From Chitinimonas taiwanensis DSM 18899 (GTDB lineage: Bacteria; Pseudomonadota; Gammaproteobacteria; Burkholderiales; Chitinimonadaceae), in the NCBI RefSeq assembly GCF_900119825.1, contig NZ_FPKR01000001.1, forward strand, positions 62,001 to 126,000: a stretch of 64,000 bases of DNA. Direction: 5' to 3'. Under the pieces are notes generated by a model, which worked only from the letters and a program-made list of their open reading frames with translations, searched no databases and was not told the DNA's origin. Shown here in pieces: positions 38,618-49,617 of the stretch. Made by a program: the position numbers and the translations under genes. How positions within the stretch are numbered: position 1 is the stretch's first letter; every line of letters begins with the position of its first letter.

Positions 38618-40197
38618 GCAGCTGGCCGCACTGGATGATCATGCCGGTGGTGCTGCCGCTGCTCTGCGGCGCGCTGCTGATCCTGCTCGAGCGCAATCGC
38701 CCGGCCTGGGCGCCCTGGCTTAGCGTCGCTAGCCTGCTGGCCCTGGTCGGCCTGTCCACCCATCTGCTGATCGCCGCCGATAGCGGCGAGATCGGCGTGT
38801 ATCTGCTGTCCAATTGGCGCGCACCGTTCGGCATCGTGCTGGTGCTCGACCGGCTGAGCGCGCTGATGCTGCTGCTGAGCAATCTGCTCGGCCTCGCCTG
38901 CGCGCTGCATGCCTTGGGCGGCGATGCGCAGCGCGGCGCGCATTTCCACGCCCTGCTGCAGTTCCAACTGATGGGTCTGAACGGCGCCTTCCTGACCGGC
39001 GACCTGTTCAATCTCTTCGTGTTCTTCGAGGTGCTGCTGATTGCCTCCTACGGCCTGCTGCTGCATGGCGGTGGTGCGGCACGCCTGCGCGCGGCCATTC
39101 ACTATGTGAGCTTCAATCTGGCCGCCTCGGCGCTGTTTCTGATCGCGGTGGGTCTGCTGTACGGGCTGACCGGCACCTTGAATATGGCCGACCTGGCCCT
39201 GCGCGTGGCCGCGCTGGAGGCCGAGCAGCTGCTGCTGGCCAAGAGCGCCGCCCTGCTGCTCTTGGTGGTATTCAGTGTGAAGGCCGCGCTGCTGCCGCTG
39301 TATTTCTGGCTGCCGGCTACCTATGCCAGCGCCAGCAGCTCGGTGGCCGCGCTGTTCGCGCTGATGACCAAGGTGGGCATTTATGCGATTGCGCGCGTGT
39401 TCACGCTGATCTTCGGCGCCAGCGCCGGCCTGATGGCCGAACCGGCCGGCTCCTGGCTGGCCATCCTGGCCCTGGCCACGCTGGTACTGGGCAGCCTGGG
39501 CGCGCTGGCGGCCGAGCACTTGCGTGGCCAGATTGCCTATCTACTGGTCGCCTCGGCCGGCACCCTGCTGCTGGCCATCGGTCTGGGCAGCCCCGGTGCG
39601 CTGGCCGCTGCGCTCAGCTATCTGCCTGGCAGCACGCAGGCCTGCGCCGCACTCTTCCTCTTGGCCGGGCAGCTGAGCGCCGCACGCGGCAGCCAGGCCG
39701 ATGCCCTGCAGGCCGCCCCATTTGCCTATGGGCGCCAGCGCCTGGGCCTGCTGTTCTTCATCGCCGCCATCATCGTCGGTGGTCTGCCGCCGCTATCCGG
39801 CTTCATCGGCAAGGCCCTGCTGCTGCAGGCCAGCCAGACGCATGCGCTGATGGCCTGGGTGTGGGCGGGCGTGCTGCTGAGCAGCCTGATCGTGCTGCTG
39901 GCGCTGGCGCGGGCGGGCAGCACGCTGTTCTGGGCCTCGGACGATGCACCGGTTCCCTGTAGCGGACCCGCCCCCGGCGTGGCCGCACAGCTCAGCTGCT
40001 ATGCGCTGCTGGCGCTGGCCATCGCCAGCGGCGTGCTGGCCGGCCCGCTCTACCGCTATGCCAGCGCCAGCGCCGCGCAACTGTATGCGCCGCAAGCCTA
40101 TATCGACGCGGTGTTGGCCCAGGACAGCGCACCGGCGCGCTTCGATGTGCGCAAGGAAATGCGGGAAGCCGGCCTGAGCAAGGGAGGTGCGCAATGA
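38614..40197 (+). CDS. mrpD: Mrp antiporter subunit D (NuoM/N-like)
   Basis: 527 aa, about 14 membrane helices. NuoM/N features: LTGDLFNLFVFFEVLLIASYGLL with the conserved Glu, LPLYFWLPATYASASSSVAALFALMTKVG and GGLPPLSGFIGKALLL. It pairs with MrpA as a proton-path subunit. Overlaps mrpC and mrpE by ATGA. Confidence 0.94.
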   Translation: MSSWPHWMIMPVVLPLLCGALLILLERNRPAWAPWLSVASLLALVGLSTHLLIAADSGEIGVYLLSNWRAPFGIVLVLDRLSALMLLLSNLLGLACALHALGGDAQRGAHFHALLQFQLMGLNGAFLTGDLFNLFVFFEVLLIASYGLLLHGGGAARLRAAIHYVSFNLAASALFLIAVGLLYGLTGTLNMADLALRVAALEAEQLLLAKSAALLLLVVFSVKAALLPLYFWLPATYASASSSVAALFALMTKVGIYAIARVFTLIFGASAGLMAEPAGSWLAILALATLVLGSLGALAAEHLRGQIAYLLVASAGTLLLAIGLGSPGALAAALSYLPGSTQACAALFLLAGQLSAARGSQADALQAAPFAYGRQRLGLLFFIAAIIVGGLPPLSGFIGKALLLQASQTHALMAWVWAGVLLSSLIVLLALARAGSTLFWASDDAPVPCSGPAPGVAAQLSCYALLALAIASGVLAGPLYRYASASAAQLYAPQAYIDAVLAQDSAPARFDVRKEMREAGLSKGGAQ

Positions 40198-40682
40198 AAC
40201 GCTGGCTACCCGCCCCACGGCTGTCGCTACTCCTGCTGCTCGTCTGGTTATTGCTGAATGGCAGCCTGTCGGCCGGCCAGATCGCGCTTGGGCTGCTATT
40301 CGCCGTGTGCATTCCGCTCGCGCTGCGCGCCTATCTGCCCGATGCGCTGCGTCTGCGCCGTCCGGACGTGCTACTGCGTCTGCTCGGCGTGGTGCTGCTC
40401 GATATCGTGCTGTCCAATCTGACCGTGGCGCGGCAGATTCTGGGCCGCGAGGCGGCGCTGAATTCGCGCTTCGTCTGGGTGCCGCTCGATCTACGCGAAC
40501 CGGCCGGCATTGCCACGCTGGCCAGCATCATCACCATGACGCCGGGCACGCTGTCCTGCGACCTGAGCGCCGATCGCCGCCATCTGCTCGTGCATGCGCT
40601 GCATGTGGCGGACGAGGCCGCACTGATCGCCACCATCAAGGCGCGCTATGAAACACCTTTGCGGGAGATTCTCGAATGCTGA
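40194..40682 (+). CDS. mrpE: Mrp antiporter subunit E
   Basis: 162 aa. N-terminal helices and the MnhE pattern NLTVARQILGREAALNSRFVWVPLDLREPAGIATLASIITMTPGT, including ITMTPGTLSCDLS and a C-terminal HALHVADEAAL. Coupled by overlap with mrpD and mrpF. Confidence 0.93.
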   Translation: MKRWLPAPRLSLLLLLVWLLLNGSLSAGQIALGLLFAVCIPLALRAYLPDALRLRRPDVLLRLLGVVLLDIVLSNLTVARQILGREAALNSRFVWVPLDLREPAGIATLASIITMTPGTLSCDLSADRRHLLVHALHVADEAALIATIKARYETPLREILEC

Positions 40683-40945
40683 GCTGGGCGCTTCCCCTCG
40701 CCATCGCGCTGTTTGCGCTGGCCATGCTGCTCTGCCTGTTCAGGCTGCTGCGCGGCCCCAGCCTGCCCGACCGCATCCTGGCGCTGGACACCCTGTATGT
40801 GAACGGCCTGGCCCTGCTGATCCTACTCGGCCTGCAGCAGCGCACGCCGCTGTATTTCGAAGCCGCGCTGCTGATCGCCATGCTCGGTTTTATCGGCACG
40901 GTGGTGATGGCCAAATTCATCAGCCGCGGAGATATCAGCGAATGA
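40676..40945 (+). CDS. mrpF: Mrp antiporter subunit F
   Basis: 89 aa with three helices and the MnhF pattern LLRGPSLPDRILALDTLYVN, with the conserved Asp in the second helix region. It overlaps mrpE by 7 bp and mrpG by ATGA. Confidence 0.92.
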   Translation: MLSWALPLAIALFALAMLLCLFRLLRGPSLPDRILALDTLYVNGLALLILLGLQQRTPLYFEAALLIAMLGFIGTVVMAKFISRGDISE

Positions 40946-41286
40946 GCGCACTCGCCCCCTGGCTCGACTACCTAGCGGGCAGCCTGGTGCTGCTTGGTGC
41001 CATCTTTGCCTTGCTCGGCGCGCTTGGCCTCGCGCGCTTTTCCAGCTTCCTGCGCCGACTGCACGGGCCCACCAAGGCCAGCACGCTGGGCGTGGGCTGC
41101 GTGCTGATCGCCTCGATGCTGGTGTTCAGCCCGGGGCCACAGGCCAGCCTGCATGAGCTGCTGATTACCCTGTTCATCTTCCTGACCGCGCCGGTCTCGG
41201 CTCATCTATTGGTCAAGGCCGCCTTGCAGCAACAGCCCGAGCTACGTCCGGCCGCGCCACCGGCCGAGCGGGACTCGCCCAACTAG
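40942..41286 (+). CDS. mrpG: Mrp antiporter subunit G
   Basis: 114 aa from the ATG at 40942, whose ATGA overlaps the mrpF stop. Three helices and the MnhG motif LGALGLARFSSFLRRLHGPTKASTLGVGC. It closes the mrp operon and is followed by a terminator. Confidence 0.93.
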   Translation: MSALAPWLDYLAGSLVLLGAIFALLGALGLARFSSFLRRLHGPTKASTLGVGCVLIASMLVFSPGPQASLHELLITLFIFLTAPVSAHLLVKAALQQQPELRPAAPPAERDSPN

Positions 41287-41294
41287 GCAGGCAT

Positions 41295-41325
41295 GAAAAA
41301 AGCGCCCCGCAGGGCGCTTTTTCGT
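41295..41325. terminator. Bidirectional terminator between mrpG and dsbA
   Basis: Stem AAAAGCGCCC/GGGCGCTTTT with CGCA loop and A/T runs on both sides, between converging genes. Confidence 0.88.
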
Positions 41326-41337
41326 ACATGAGCCGAT

Positions 41338-41982
41338 TTACTTCTTGGCCGCACGTTCCTTGGCGATCAGTTCGTTCAGCACCTGGAAGAAACGGCGCTC
41401 GTCGCCGATCTTGGACGGCGAGGTCTTGTACTTACCGTTCACGATAAAGGTCGGCACACCGTCAATGCCGTAATCACGGGTCAGCTGCATGGCACGGGTC
41501 AGCTGGGCCTGGGCGCCGAAGCCCTTGTAGGCAGCTTCGAACTGGGCGCGGTTCGCGCCAGCCTGCTTGCCCACCCAGTCGAACAGCGTCTTCTCGTCGC
41601 GCAGCTCGATGCGCTCGCGCTGCACGGCGCTGAATACCTGCGGGGTCAGCGTCTCGACCTGCTTGCTGGCCTTCAGCGCATTGAAGATCTTGGCGTGGCC
41701 GGCCATATCGCTGCGGCCATCCCACATCACATGCTCGCGGCGCAGCACCACATCGGCCGGCAGGCTCTTCTTCCAGGCCTGCACGCCCGGCTCCAGGTTG
41801 TAGCAATGCGGGCACCCATACCAGAAGAACTCGATCACCTCGATCTTGCCCGGTTGTTCAACCGGCATCACCTTGGGCAGGTAGTCGAAATCGACGCCGG
41901 CGCGGGTGTCGGCCTGGCAGCCAAGGGCGGCCAGCGCGAGGCCAGCAGCGAAGAAACGAGTGAACATTTTGGCAATCCGCAT
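41338..41982 (-). CDS. dsbA: Thiol:disulfide oxidoreductase DsbA
   Basis: 214 aa, AGGAG ahead of the ATG at 41982. A signal peptide (about 1-25) directs it to the periplasm. The thioredoxin-fold active site is FFWYGCPHCYNLEP (Cys57, Cys60), with a helical insertion and the cis-Pro motif GIDGVPTFIVNGKY. It introduces disulfides into exported proteins and would be recharged by DsbB encoded elsewhere. It is 30 bp downstream of the SPOR gene, a common betaproteobacterial pairing. Confidence 0.95.
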   Translation of the reverse strand: MRIAKMFTRFFAAGLALAALGCQADTRAGVDFDYLPKVMPVEQPGKIEVIEFFWYGCPHCYNLEPGVQAWKKSLPADVVLRREHVMWDGRSDMAGHAKIFNALKASKQVETLTPQVFSAVQRERIELRDEKTLFDWVGKQAGANRAQFEAAYKGFGAQAQLTRAMQLTRDYGIDGVPTFIVNGKYKTSPSKIGDERRFFQVLNELIAKERAAKK

Positions 41983-42012
41983 GGTGACTCCTGTAATTGA
42001 AATAAGCGGGTC

Positions 42013-42651
42013 TTACTGTTTGACCAGGCTGGCGTCGATGCCATTGACCTTGAGCTGGGCACGCACCCGATCAATATCTTCGGCTCGCGCCAGCGGGCCG
42101 ATGCGTACCCGGTGCCAGACACCCTTGCCCGGTACTTCCGCGGTCTGGATATTGGCTTCCACCCCCACCAGGGCGAGCTTGGCCTTCAGATTATCGGCAT
42201 CGGTTTCGTTCTGGAACGCGCCAGCCTGCAGATAGGTGCCGCTGGGCGGCACCACCTTGGCTGGCGGCGCATTATCGGGGGCTTTGGCTACCGGCGCGGG
42301 TTTCGGTTCCCCACCCAGCTCGGGCAGCATGGTGTAGAAGTCGAAACGATCGCCCTCGGGCTGAGCCGGCGTGGGCTTACCGGCAGCCGGATTGGCCGGG
42401 TCGGCCGGCTTCTGGCCAGGCGGCAGAAGGATTTCCGGCTTGGGCGGCGTGGCCTCGACCTTAGGCGGCTTGGGCTGTGCCTGCTGGGCAAACGGATTCG
42501 GGGTCTTGTTCAGATACAGGGCCGCCGCCACGGCGATGGCGATGCCGATGCACAGGCCGATCAGGAGGCCGGCGAAAATCGAACTGCCGCCACCGCCGCT
42601 GCGCCGGGCGCTGCTGCTTTTACGGCTGCTTTGCTTGTAATCCTTGCTCAT
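42013..42651 (-). CDS. SPOR-domain cell-division protein (FtsN-like)
   Basis: 212 aa from the ATG at 42651. A basic cytosolic N-terminus, one membrane helix (about 25-46, IFAGLLIGLCIGIAIAVAAALYL), a long Pro/Lys/Ala-rich periplasmic linker and a C-terminal SPOR domain (about 140-210: GTYLQAGAFQNETDADNLKAKLAL, WHRVRIGPLARAEDIDRVRAQL) that binds denuded septal peptidoglycan. This is the FtsN/DedD layout. It is the first gene of a unit with dsbA, and argH diverges from it. Confidence 0.88.
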   Translation of the reverse strand: MSKDYKQSSRKSSSARRSGGGGSSIFAGLLIGLCIGIAIAVAAALYLNKTPNPFAQQAQPKPPKVEATPPKPEILLPPGQKPADPANPAAGKPTPAQPEGDRFDFYTMLPELGGEPKPAPVAKAPDNAPPAKVVPPSGTYLQAGAFQNETDADNLKAKLALVGVEANIQTAEVPGKGVWHRVRIGPLARAEDIDRVRAQLKVNGIDASLVKQ

Positions 42652-42798
42652 GGTCTGCCTTGTTGCGGCGCGGCCTATTGCCACGCGAATCGGCGCATTA
42701 TAGCGGCGCTGCCTGAACCGGCGCTTACTTGTCGCACTGCGGCAAAAGTACCGATTCCCTTATAATCGCCCCATCCCCTCAAACTGGAACTCGCGTTC

Positions 42799-44186
42799 AT
42801 GCAAGACGCCTCGCAAAAAACCTGGTCTGGCCGTTTTTCCGAGCCAGTCGCCGAACTGGTCAAGCGCTACACCGCCTCGGTCTTTTTCGATAAGCGCCTG
42901 GCTGAATTCGATATCCAGGGCTCACTCGCCCACGCCCAGATGCTGAACAAGGTCGGTGTGCTGAGCAGCGAGGATCTGAGCGCGATCACCGATGGCATGG
43001 CCAAGATCCTGTCCGATATCCGTGCCGGCAGCTTCGAGTGGTCGCTCGACCTCGAAGACGTGCATATGAATATCGAGAAGCGCCTGACCGATCTGATCGG
43101 CGATGCGGGCAAGCGCCTGCATACCGGCCGCTCGCGCAATGACCAGGTCGCCACCGATATCCGCCTGTGGCTGCGCCATGAGATCGACAGCCTGATTGCG
43201 CTGGCCAATGATCTGCAGGCCGCCCTGCTGGAACTGGCCGAAGCGAATGCCGAAACCGTGATGCCCGGCTTCACCCATCTGCAGGTCGCCCAGCCGATCA
43301 CCTTCGGCCACCATCTGCTCGCCTATGTGGAAATGCTCGCGCGCGATGTGGAGCGCCTGCACGACACGCGCCGCCGCACTAACCGCCTGCCGCTCGGTTC
43401 GGCCGCGCTGGCTGGCACCAGCTACCCGATAGACCGCGAATACGTGGCCAAGCAACTGGGCTTCGACGCAGTCTGCTACAACTCGCTCGACGCGGTGTCC
43501 GACCGCGATTTCGCAATTGAATTCACCGCCGCCGCCGCGCTGATCATGACCCATCTGTCGCGCCTGTCCGAAGAGCTGGTGCTGTGGATGAACCCGCGCT
43601 TCGGCTTCATCGACATGAGCGACCGCTATTGCACCGGCTCGTCCATCATGCCGCAGAAGAAGAACCCCGATGTGCCCGAACTGGTGCGCGGCAAGACCGG
43701 GCGCGTGAATGGCCATCTGGTCAGCCTGTTGACCCTGATGAAAGGCCAGCCGCTCGCCTACAACAAGGACAATCAGGAAGACAAGGAACCGCTGTTCGAC
43801 ACGGTCGACACGGTCAGCGCCACCCTGCGCATCGTGGCCGACATGATGCGCGGCGTGGTGGTGAAGCCGGAGGCCATGCGCCGTGCCGTCAAGCAAGGCT
43901 ATGCCACCGCCACCGACCTGGCCGACTACCTGGTCAAGAAGGGCCTGCCCTTCCGCGATGCACATGAGGCGGTCGCTCTGGCGGTGCGCTATGCGAGCGA
44001 GCAGAAGAAGGACCTGGAAGAGTTGAGCCTGGTTGAGCTCGGCACCTTCTCGCCCCTGATCAGCGCCGATGTGTTCAGCGTACTGACCCCGGAAGGCTCG
44101 CTGGCCAGCCGCGACCATATTGGCGGCACTGCGCCCAAGCAGGTGCGCGCCGCCATCCTGCGTGCGCGCCAGCGTCTGGCCGGCGC

Positions 44187-44190
<4 letters not shown>
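42799..44190 (+). CDS. argH: Argininosuccinate lyase
   Basis: 463 aa, full length. Fumarase/aspartase superfamily signature [16 protein letters not shown] is intact, as are [16 protein letters not shown] and the substrate-binding [13 protein letters not shown] region. It splits argininosuccinate into arginine and fumarate in the last step of arginine synthesis. A TATAAT box at 42761-42766 lies at promoter distance upstream. Its stop overlaps the ElaA gene by ATGA. Confidence 0.98.
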
Positions 44191-45678
<1,488 letters not shown>

Positions 45679-45695
45679 TAACACCATCAGCGCAT

Positions 45696-45731
45696 GCAAA
45701 CGGGGCCAGCTAGCTGGCCCCGTTTGCTTTT
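45696..45731 (+). terminator. Terminator after hemB
   Basis: A 15-bp perfect stem (45696-45710 with 45713-45727) with a TA centre, followed by TTTT. Confidence 0.92.
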
Positions 45732-45798
45732 AACGCGTCGCGCAGGGCGGGAACCTATACTCCGCAGCGCCGCTCTCCATCTCTTTCAGGCCAGCGCC

Positions 45799-47727
45799 AT
45801 GCCGCCAGCTCCCAGCGCCGAGATAGCTCTTGACCCCAGCCAAGCCGATTGGCGCAGTTTCCTGCGCGCACGGCGTGTACTGCTGCTCTGGCTAGGTGTT
45901 GCGCTCGCGCTGATGATGGCCTTGATAAGCTGGGAGCTGCGCAGCTCCTATCTCGACACGCGCCATAGCGCCCAGCTGGCCGCGCAGAACCTGTCGCTAC
46001 TACTGCGCGAGCAGCTGGACGGCGCCCTGCGCGAAACCGATCTGGTGCTGCGCGATCTGGCCGGCAAGGTCGACCCCGCCACGCTGGCGAAGCTACGCGT
46101 GCTGCCCGTGGCTGAGCGTGCTGCACTCAGCCAGCTGCTGGATGAAAAGCTCAGCACCTTACCCCAGGTCGACAATCTGGCCTTCGTGGCGCCGGATGGC
46201 TATGGCGTGCTGACCCACGAGCGCCTGCTGCCCATCGATACCCATCTGCAGCCCTTCTACAGCCAGCTGCTGGACAACGGCGGCCTGGAGATGAGCTTCT
46301 CCAAGCCCTTCGTGCTGCCCGGTGGCAATGAGCTGGGCATGATCATGGCACGGCGGATTCCCGGCCTCGATCAGCCGCTGGGCGGGGTGGTGACCGCCCT
46401 GGTCAAGCTCGAATACTTCAATCAACTGGCCCGCCGTCTGGATGCCCAGGCCGGCAGCAGCTTCACGCTTTACGACGCCAATAACACGGTGGTCAGCCGC
46501 TATCCGGAGCTCAAGCACATCATGGGCAAGACCGATAGCGCGAACGCCGCGCTGACCGCTTGGACCAATGGGCGCAGCAGCGGCTATCTGGTCGCCCGCT
46601 CCACCGACGATGGCGTGGAGCGCGGCTATAGCTTTCATCGCCTTGATCACTTTCCCTTTATCGTCATGGTCGGGCTGGAGGAAGGCAGGCGCTTCGGCGA
46701 CTGGCGCATGAAGGCCGCTGCCTATGTATGCCTCTTCCTCCTGCTGATCGGCTTTTCGCTACTGATGGTATGGCGCGGCTGGCGCGAGAGCCTGCTGGCG
46801 CTGAGCCTGCAGGCCAATCGCCAAAAGCTGGAACAGCATGACGCGCATATCCTGCGCGCACTGGAAACCCTGAGCCGGCCGATTTTGCTGATGCGCGCCA
46901 GCGATAGCCGCATTCTGGTCGCCAATGCGGCGGCGGCCACGCTGTGCGGGCGCAGCCAGGCCGAGATGAGTACGCTCAGTCTGCCCGAGCTTTATCTGCG
47001 CGCCGAGCATCATCAGACGGTGGCGGCGCAGCTGGCGGAAAAGCACTCGCTCAGCGATTACGAGATCAAATTCCAGCGCCCCGATGGCAGCGTGTTCTGG
47101 GCCGAGCTATCCGGTTCGGCGATTGCCTATGCGGGCGACAATGCCTATTTCCTGACCCTGGGTGATATCAGCGCACGCAAGCAGGCGCAGGAATCGCTAT
47201 GGCGGCGCGCCACGCTCGACCCGCTGACCAGCATCGCCAACCGCGGTTATCTGCTCGAACGCGCGCAGATCGAGTGGCTGCGTGCCAAGCGCTATCGCCA
47301 CCCGCTGACGGTGCTGATCCTGGATCTCGATCACTTCAAGCTGGTCAACGACAACTACGGCCACCCGGTGGGCGACGAGGTGCTGCAGGCGGTAACCCAG
47401 CGCGTGCAGCAGACGCTGCGCGAAACCGATCTGTTCGGCCGCCTGGGTGGCGAGGAATTCTGTGTGCTGCTGCCCGAGGAGGGCGAGCACGGCATGCTCG
47501 AGAATGCCGAGCGCCTGCGCCAGGTGGTAGCGGCCACACCCATCGTGCTGCGCGATGGGCGCAGCCTGCCCATCACCGTCAGCATAGGCTGCGCCTGCTC
47601 GCGCCCCGACACGGCCGACCTGAGCCAGTTGCTCAAGCAGGCCGACCAGGCCCTGTATGCAGCCAAGCACGCCGGGCGCAATTGTGTGATGGCCTTTTCG
47701 CCCAGCCTTGATACCCTGCACGGCTGA
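45799..47727 (+). CDS. Diguanylate cyclase with extracytoplasmic Cache and PAS domains
   Basis: 642 aa from the ATG at 45799; the frame opens earlier (45694) but inside the hemB terminator. TM1 (about 22-45), a roughly 230-residue periplasmic dCache-like sensor, TM2 (about 308-330), a PAS domain (about 350-470), then GGEEF at 550-554 (RLGGEEFCVLLPE). The allosteric I-site RETD (541-544) lies five residues ahead of it, so product inhibition by c-di-GMP is expected. The active-site motif is intact. It makes c-di-GMP in response to an unknown external signal and is opposed by the HD-GYP protein at 49618. Confidence 0.92.
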   Translation: MPPAPSAEIALDPSQADWRSFLRARRVLLLWLGVALALMMALISWELRSSYLDTRHSAQLAAQNLSLLLREQLDGALRETDLVLRDLAGKVDPATLAKLRVLPVAERAALSQLLDEKLSTLPQVDNLAFVAPDGYGVLTHERLLPIDTHLQPFYSQLLDNGGLEMSFSKPFVLPGGNELGMIMARRIPGLDQPLGGVVTALVKLEYFNQLARRLDAQAGSSFTLYDANNTVVSRYPELKHIMGKTDSANAALTAWTNGRSSGYLVARSTDDGVERGYSFHRLDHFPFIVMVGLEEGRRFGDWRMKAAAYVCLFLLLIGFSLLMVWRGWRESLLALSLQANRQKLEQHDAHILRALETLSRPILLMRASDSRILVANAAAATLCGRSQAEMSTLSLPELYLRAEHHQTVAAQLAEKHSLSDYEIKFQRPDGSVFWAELSGSAIAYAGDNAYFLTLGDISARKQAQESLWRRATLDPLTSIANRGYLLERAQIEWLRAKRYRHPLTVLILDLDHFKLVNDNYGHPVGDEVLQAVTQRVQQTLRETDLFGRLGGEEFCVLLPEEGEHGMLENAERLRQVVAATPIVLRDGRSLPITVSIGCACSRPDTADLSQLLKQADQALYAAKHAGRNCVMAFSPSLDTLHG

Positions 47728-47754
47728 TCCGCATCCCCCCTCACGGAGAACCTC

Positions 47755-48363
47755 ATGCTGCTGTACTTCACGCCCGGCGCCTGTTCGCTGTCCGTCCATA
47801 TCGCCCTGCAGGAATCCGGCCTGCCCTTCGAGCGCGAACGCGTCGATCTCAAGCAGCACCGCACCGCCAGCGGCGATGACTACTTCGGTCTGAATGCCAA
47901 AGGCTATGTGCCGGCCCTGCGTCTGGACGACGGCAGCCTGCTGACCGAGGGTGCCGCCATCGTGCAGTACATTGCCGACCTGGTGCCCGAGCGCGGCCTG
48001 GCCCCCAGTGCCGGTTCGATGGCGCGCGTGCGCCTGCAGGAATGGCTGTCCTTTATCGGCAGCGAGATCCACAAGGGCTTTGGCCCGCTGTGGAACCCGC
48101 TGGTCCCTGCCGAGACCCGCAGTGCGGCCGAGGCGCGCCTCTACCACTGGTTCGACTGGCTGGCCCCGCAACTGGCCACGCGCCCCTATCTGCTGGAAGG
48201 CGGTTACAGCGTGGCAGATGGCTATCTGTTCACCTGTCTGAACTGGTGCAACTTCCTGCAGCTGAGCCTGGATAAATGGCCGAGCCTGCAGGCCTATCTC
48301 ACCCGCATGAGCGAGCGGCCAGCCGTACAGGCCGCCCTGCGTGCCGAAGGCTTAAAGGCTTGA
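47755..48363 (+). CDS. gst: Beta-class glutathione S-transferase
   Basis: 202 aa. An N-terminal thioredoxin-like domain with YFTPGACSLSVHIALQESGLPF and the beta-class Cys10, then GYVPALRLDDG and TEGAAIVQYIAD for glutathione binding. The C-terminal helical domain has YSVADGYLFTCLNW. It conjugates electrophiles with glutathione in the cytosol. The GGAGAAC segment precedes the ATG. It is followed by a DMT-family membrane gene 5 bp downstream, probably cotranscribed. Confidence 0.9.
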   Translation: MLLYFTPGACSLSVHIALQESGLPFERERVDLKQHRTASGDDYFGLNAKGYVPALRLDDGSLLTEGAAIVQYIADLVPERGLAPSAGSMARVRLQEWLSFIGSEIHKGFGPLWNPLVPAETRSAAEARLYHWFDWLAPQLATRPYLLEGGYSVADGYLFTCLNWCNFLQLSLDKWPSLQAYLTRMSERPAVQAALRAEGLKA

Positions 48364-48368
48364 TCCCC

Positions 48369-48830
48369 ATGCAAGGCGTCTATTTCCTGTTCGCATTCGC
48401 CATCGGCTGCGTGGTGCCGCTGCAGGCGGCGGTCAATAACCAGCTCAAGGGGCATATCGGCGGCAGCACCGTGCTGGCAGCCTTTATTTCCTTCCTGGTC
48501 GGCACGCTAGCCCTGGCCCTGCTGGCCACCCTGAGCGGCCAACGCTGGCAGAACCTGGCCGGCCTGAGCCAGATCAGCTGGTGGCATCTAAGTGGCGGTC
48601 TGATGGGCGCGGCCTTCGTATTCGGCACCACCCTGCTCGCGCCGCGTATCGGCGTGGCCGCCATGCTGTCGCTGATCATCAGCGGGCAGATCGTGCTCTC
48701 GCTGCTGTTCGACCGCTTTGGCTGGCTGGGCCTGAGCATGCGCGAGATTTCCACCCCGCGCCTGATCGGCGCCTTGCTGGTGGTGGGCGGCGTGCTGCTG
48801 GTGAATTTCGGCGACAAGCTGGGCAAATAG
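48369..48830 (+). CDS. DMT-superfamily small membrane protein (YdcZ/DUF606)
   Basis: 153 aa from the ATG at 48369, with four to five membrane helices. The start [28 protein letters not shown] and the end [17 protein letters not shown] are typical of the DUF606/YdcZ group, half-size drug/metabolite transporter-like proteins that may act as dimers. The frame runs upstream through the GST gene but that part is out of family. The next gene begins 1 bp after its stop. Confidence 0.8.
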   Translation: MQGVYFLFAFAIGCVVPLQAAVNNQLKGHIGGSTVLAAFISFLVGTLALALLATLSGQRWQNLAGLSQISWWHLSGGLMGAAFVFGTTLLAPRIGVAAMLSLIISGQIVLSLLFDRFGWLGLSMREISTPRLIGALLVVGGVLLVNFGDKLGK

Positions 48831-48831
48831 C

Positions 48832-49083
48832 ATGGAATGCCGTCGCGGCTGCGCCGCCTGCTGCATCGCACCCTCGATCTCCAGCCCGATTCCCGGCATG
48901 CCGCAGGGCAAGCCGGCCGGGGTACGCTGCGTGCAGCTCGACGAACACAATGACTGCCGCATCTTCGGCCAGCCCGAACGGCCGGCCGTCTGCGGCAGCC
49001 TGCAGGCCAGCCAGGAGATGTGCGGCACAGACCGCGAGCAGGCACTGGCCTATCTGAGCCGGCTCGAACAGCTGACCCGCTAG
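48832..49083 (+). CDS. YkgJ-family cysteine-cluster protein
   Basis: 83 aa. [22 protein letters not shown] and [16 protein letters not shown] with AVCGS form the YkgJ/UPF0153-like metal-chelating cysteine cluster (CxxCC-type N-terminal pattern CxxxCAACC). The protein is cytosolic and without signal peptide. Its start is 1 bp after the DMT gene stop, so it is coexpressed with the GST/DMT unit. The metal (Zn or Fe) and function are unknown. Confidence 0.82.
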   Translation: MECRRGCAACCIAPSISSPIPGMPQGKPAGVRCVQLDEHNDCRIFGQPERPAVCGSLQASQEMCGTDREQALAYLSRLEQLTR

Positions 49084-49187
49084 GGCCAGCGTCCCTCCGA
49101 CCGGTGGGCGCATCTTCCTCGCCTGGCGCAAGTCCAAACCCTAGCAGGACCTTGCAAACCGAACCGTATGCGAGAGGGGGTGAGCGT

Positions 49188-49556
49188 ATGCGAGTACAAC
49201 ATTGGCAGGATATCGCCAGTCTGGCGGTCGGCGTCTGGCTGCTTGCTTCGCCCTGGGCCTTGGGCTTCAGCGGGGTAGCGGCAGTAATGACGGCCGTGCT
49301 GGGCGCGGCGGTCGTGCTGTTTGCCGTGGAGGGACTGTGGCTGCCGTCCTATCTGGAAGCTTGGTGCGAGGGCGGCGTCGGGCTGGTCCTGGTGCTGCTG
49401 CCCTGGCTGACCGGCTTTGCCGATCAGGCACAGGCCAGCCGCAATAGCGTGCTGGCCGGTCTGTGCGTGCTGCTGTTTGCCGTCTGGGAAATGGTGGACG
49501 ACCCCGAGCTGCAGTCGCGCTGGCAAGCTTGGCGACGCACCCATCTGCCGCACTGA
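49188..49556 (+). CDS. SPW-repeat membrane protein
   Basis: 122 aa from the ATG at 49188, behind GAGGGGGTGAGC. Four membrane helices; two SPW-type repeats, WQDIASLAVGVWLLASPWALGF and the second, weaker one around GGVGLVLVLLPWLTGF. The tail WEMVDDPELQSRWQAWRRT is cytosolic. SPW proteins have no known function. The frame opens at 49020 but earlier codons lack family features. Confidence 0.75.
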   Translation: MRVQHWQDIASLAVGVWLLASPWALGFSGVAAVMTAVLGAAVVLFAVEGLWLPSYLEAWCEGGVGLVLVLLPWLTGFADQAQASRNSVLAGLCVLLFAVWEMVDDPELQSRWQAWRRTHLPH

Positions 49557-49617
49557 GCAGCACAAACCCGGCGTGCAGGCCTGCTCAAGGCTGGCGCGCC
49601 GGACCTGATGCGCTGCG

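Noticed and set aside
42922-44118. 398-codon frame opposite argH
   Set aside because: Antisense shadow of a conserved enzyme gene.
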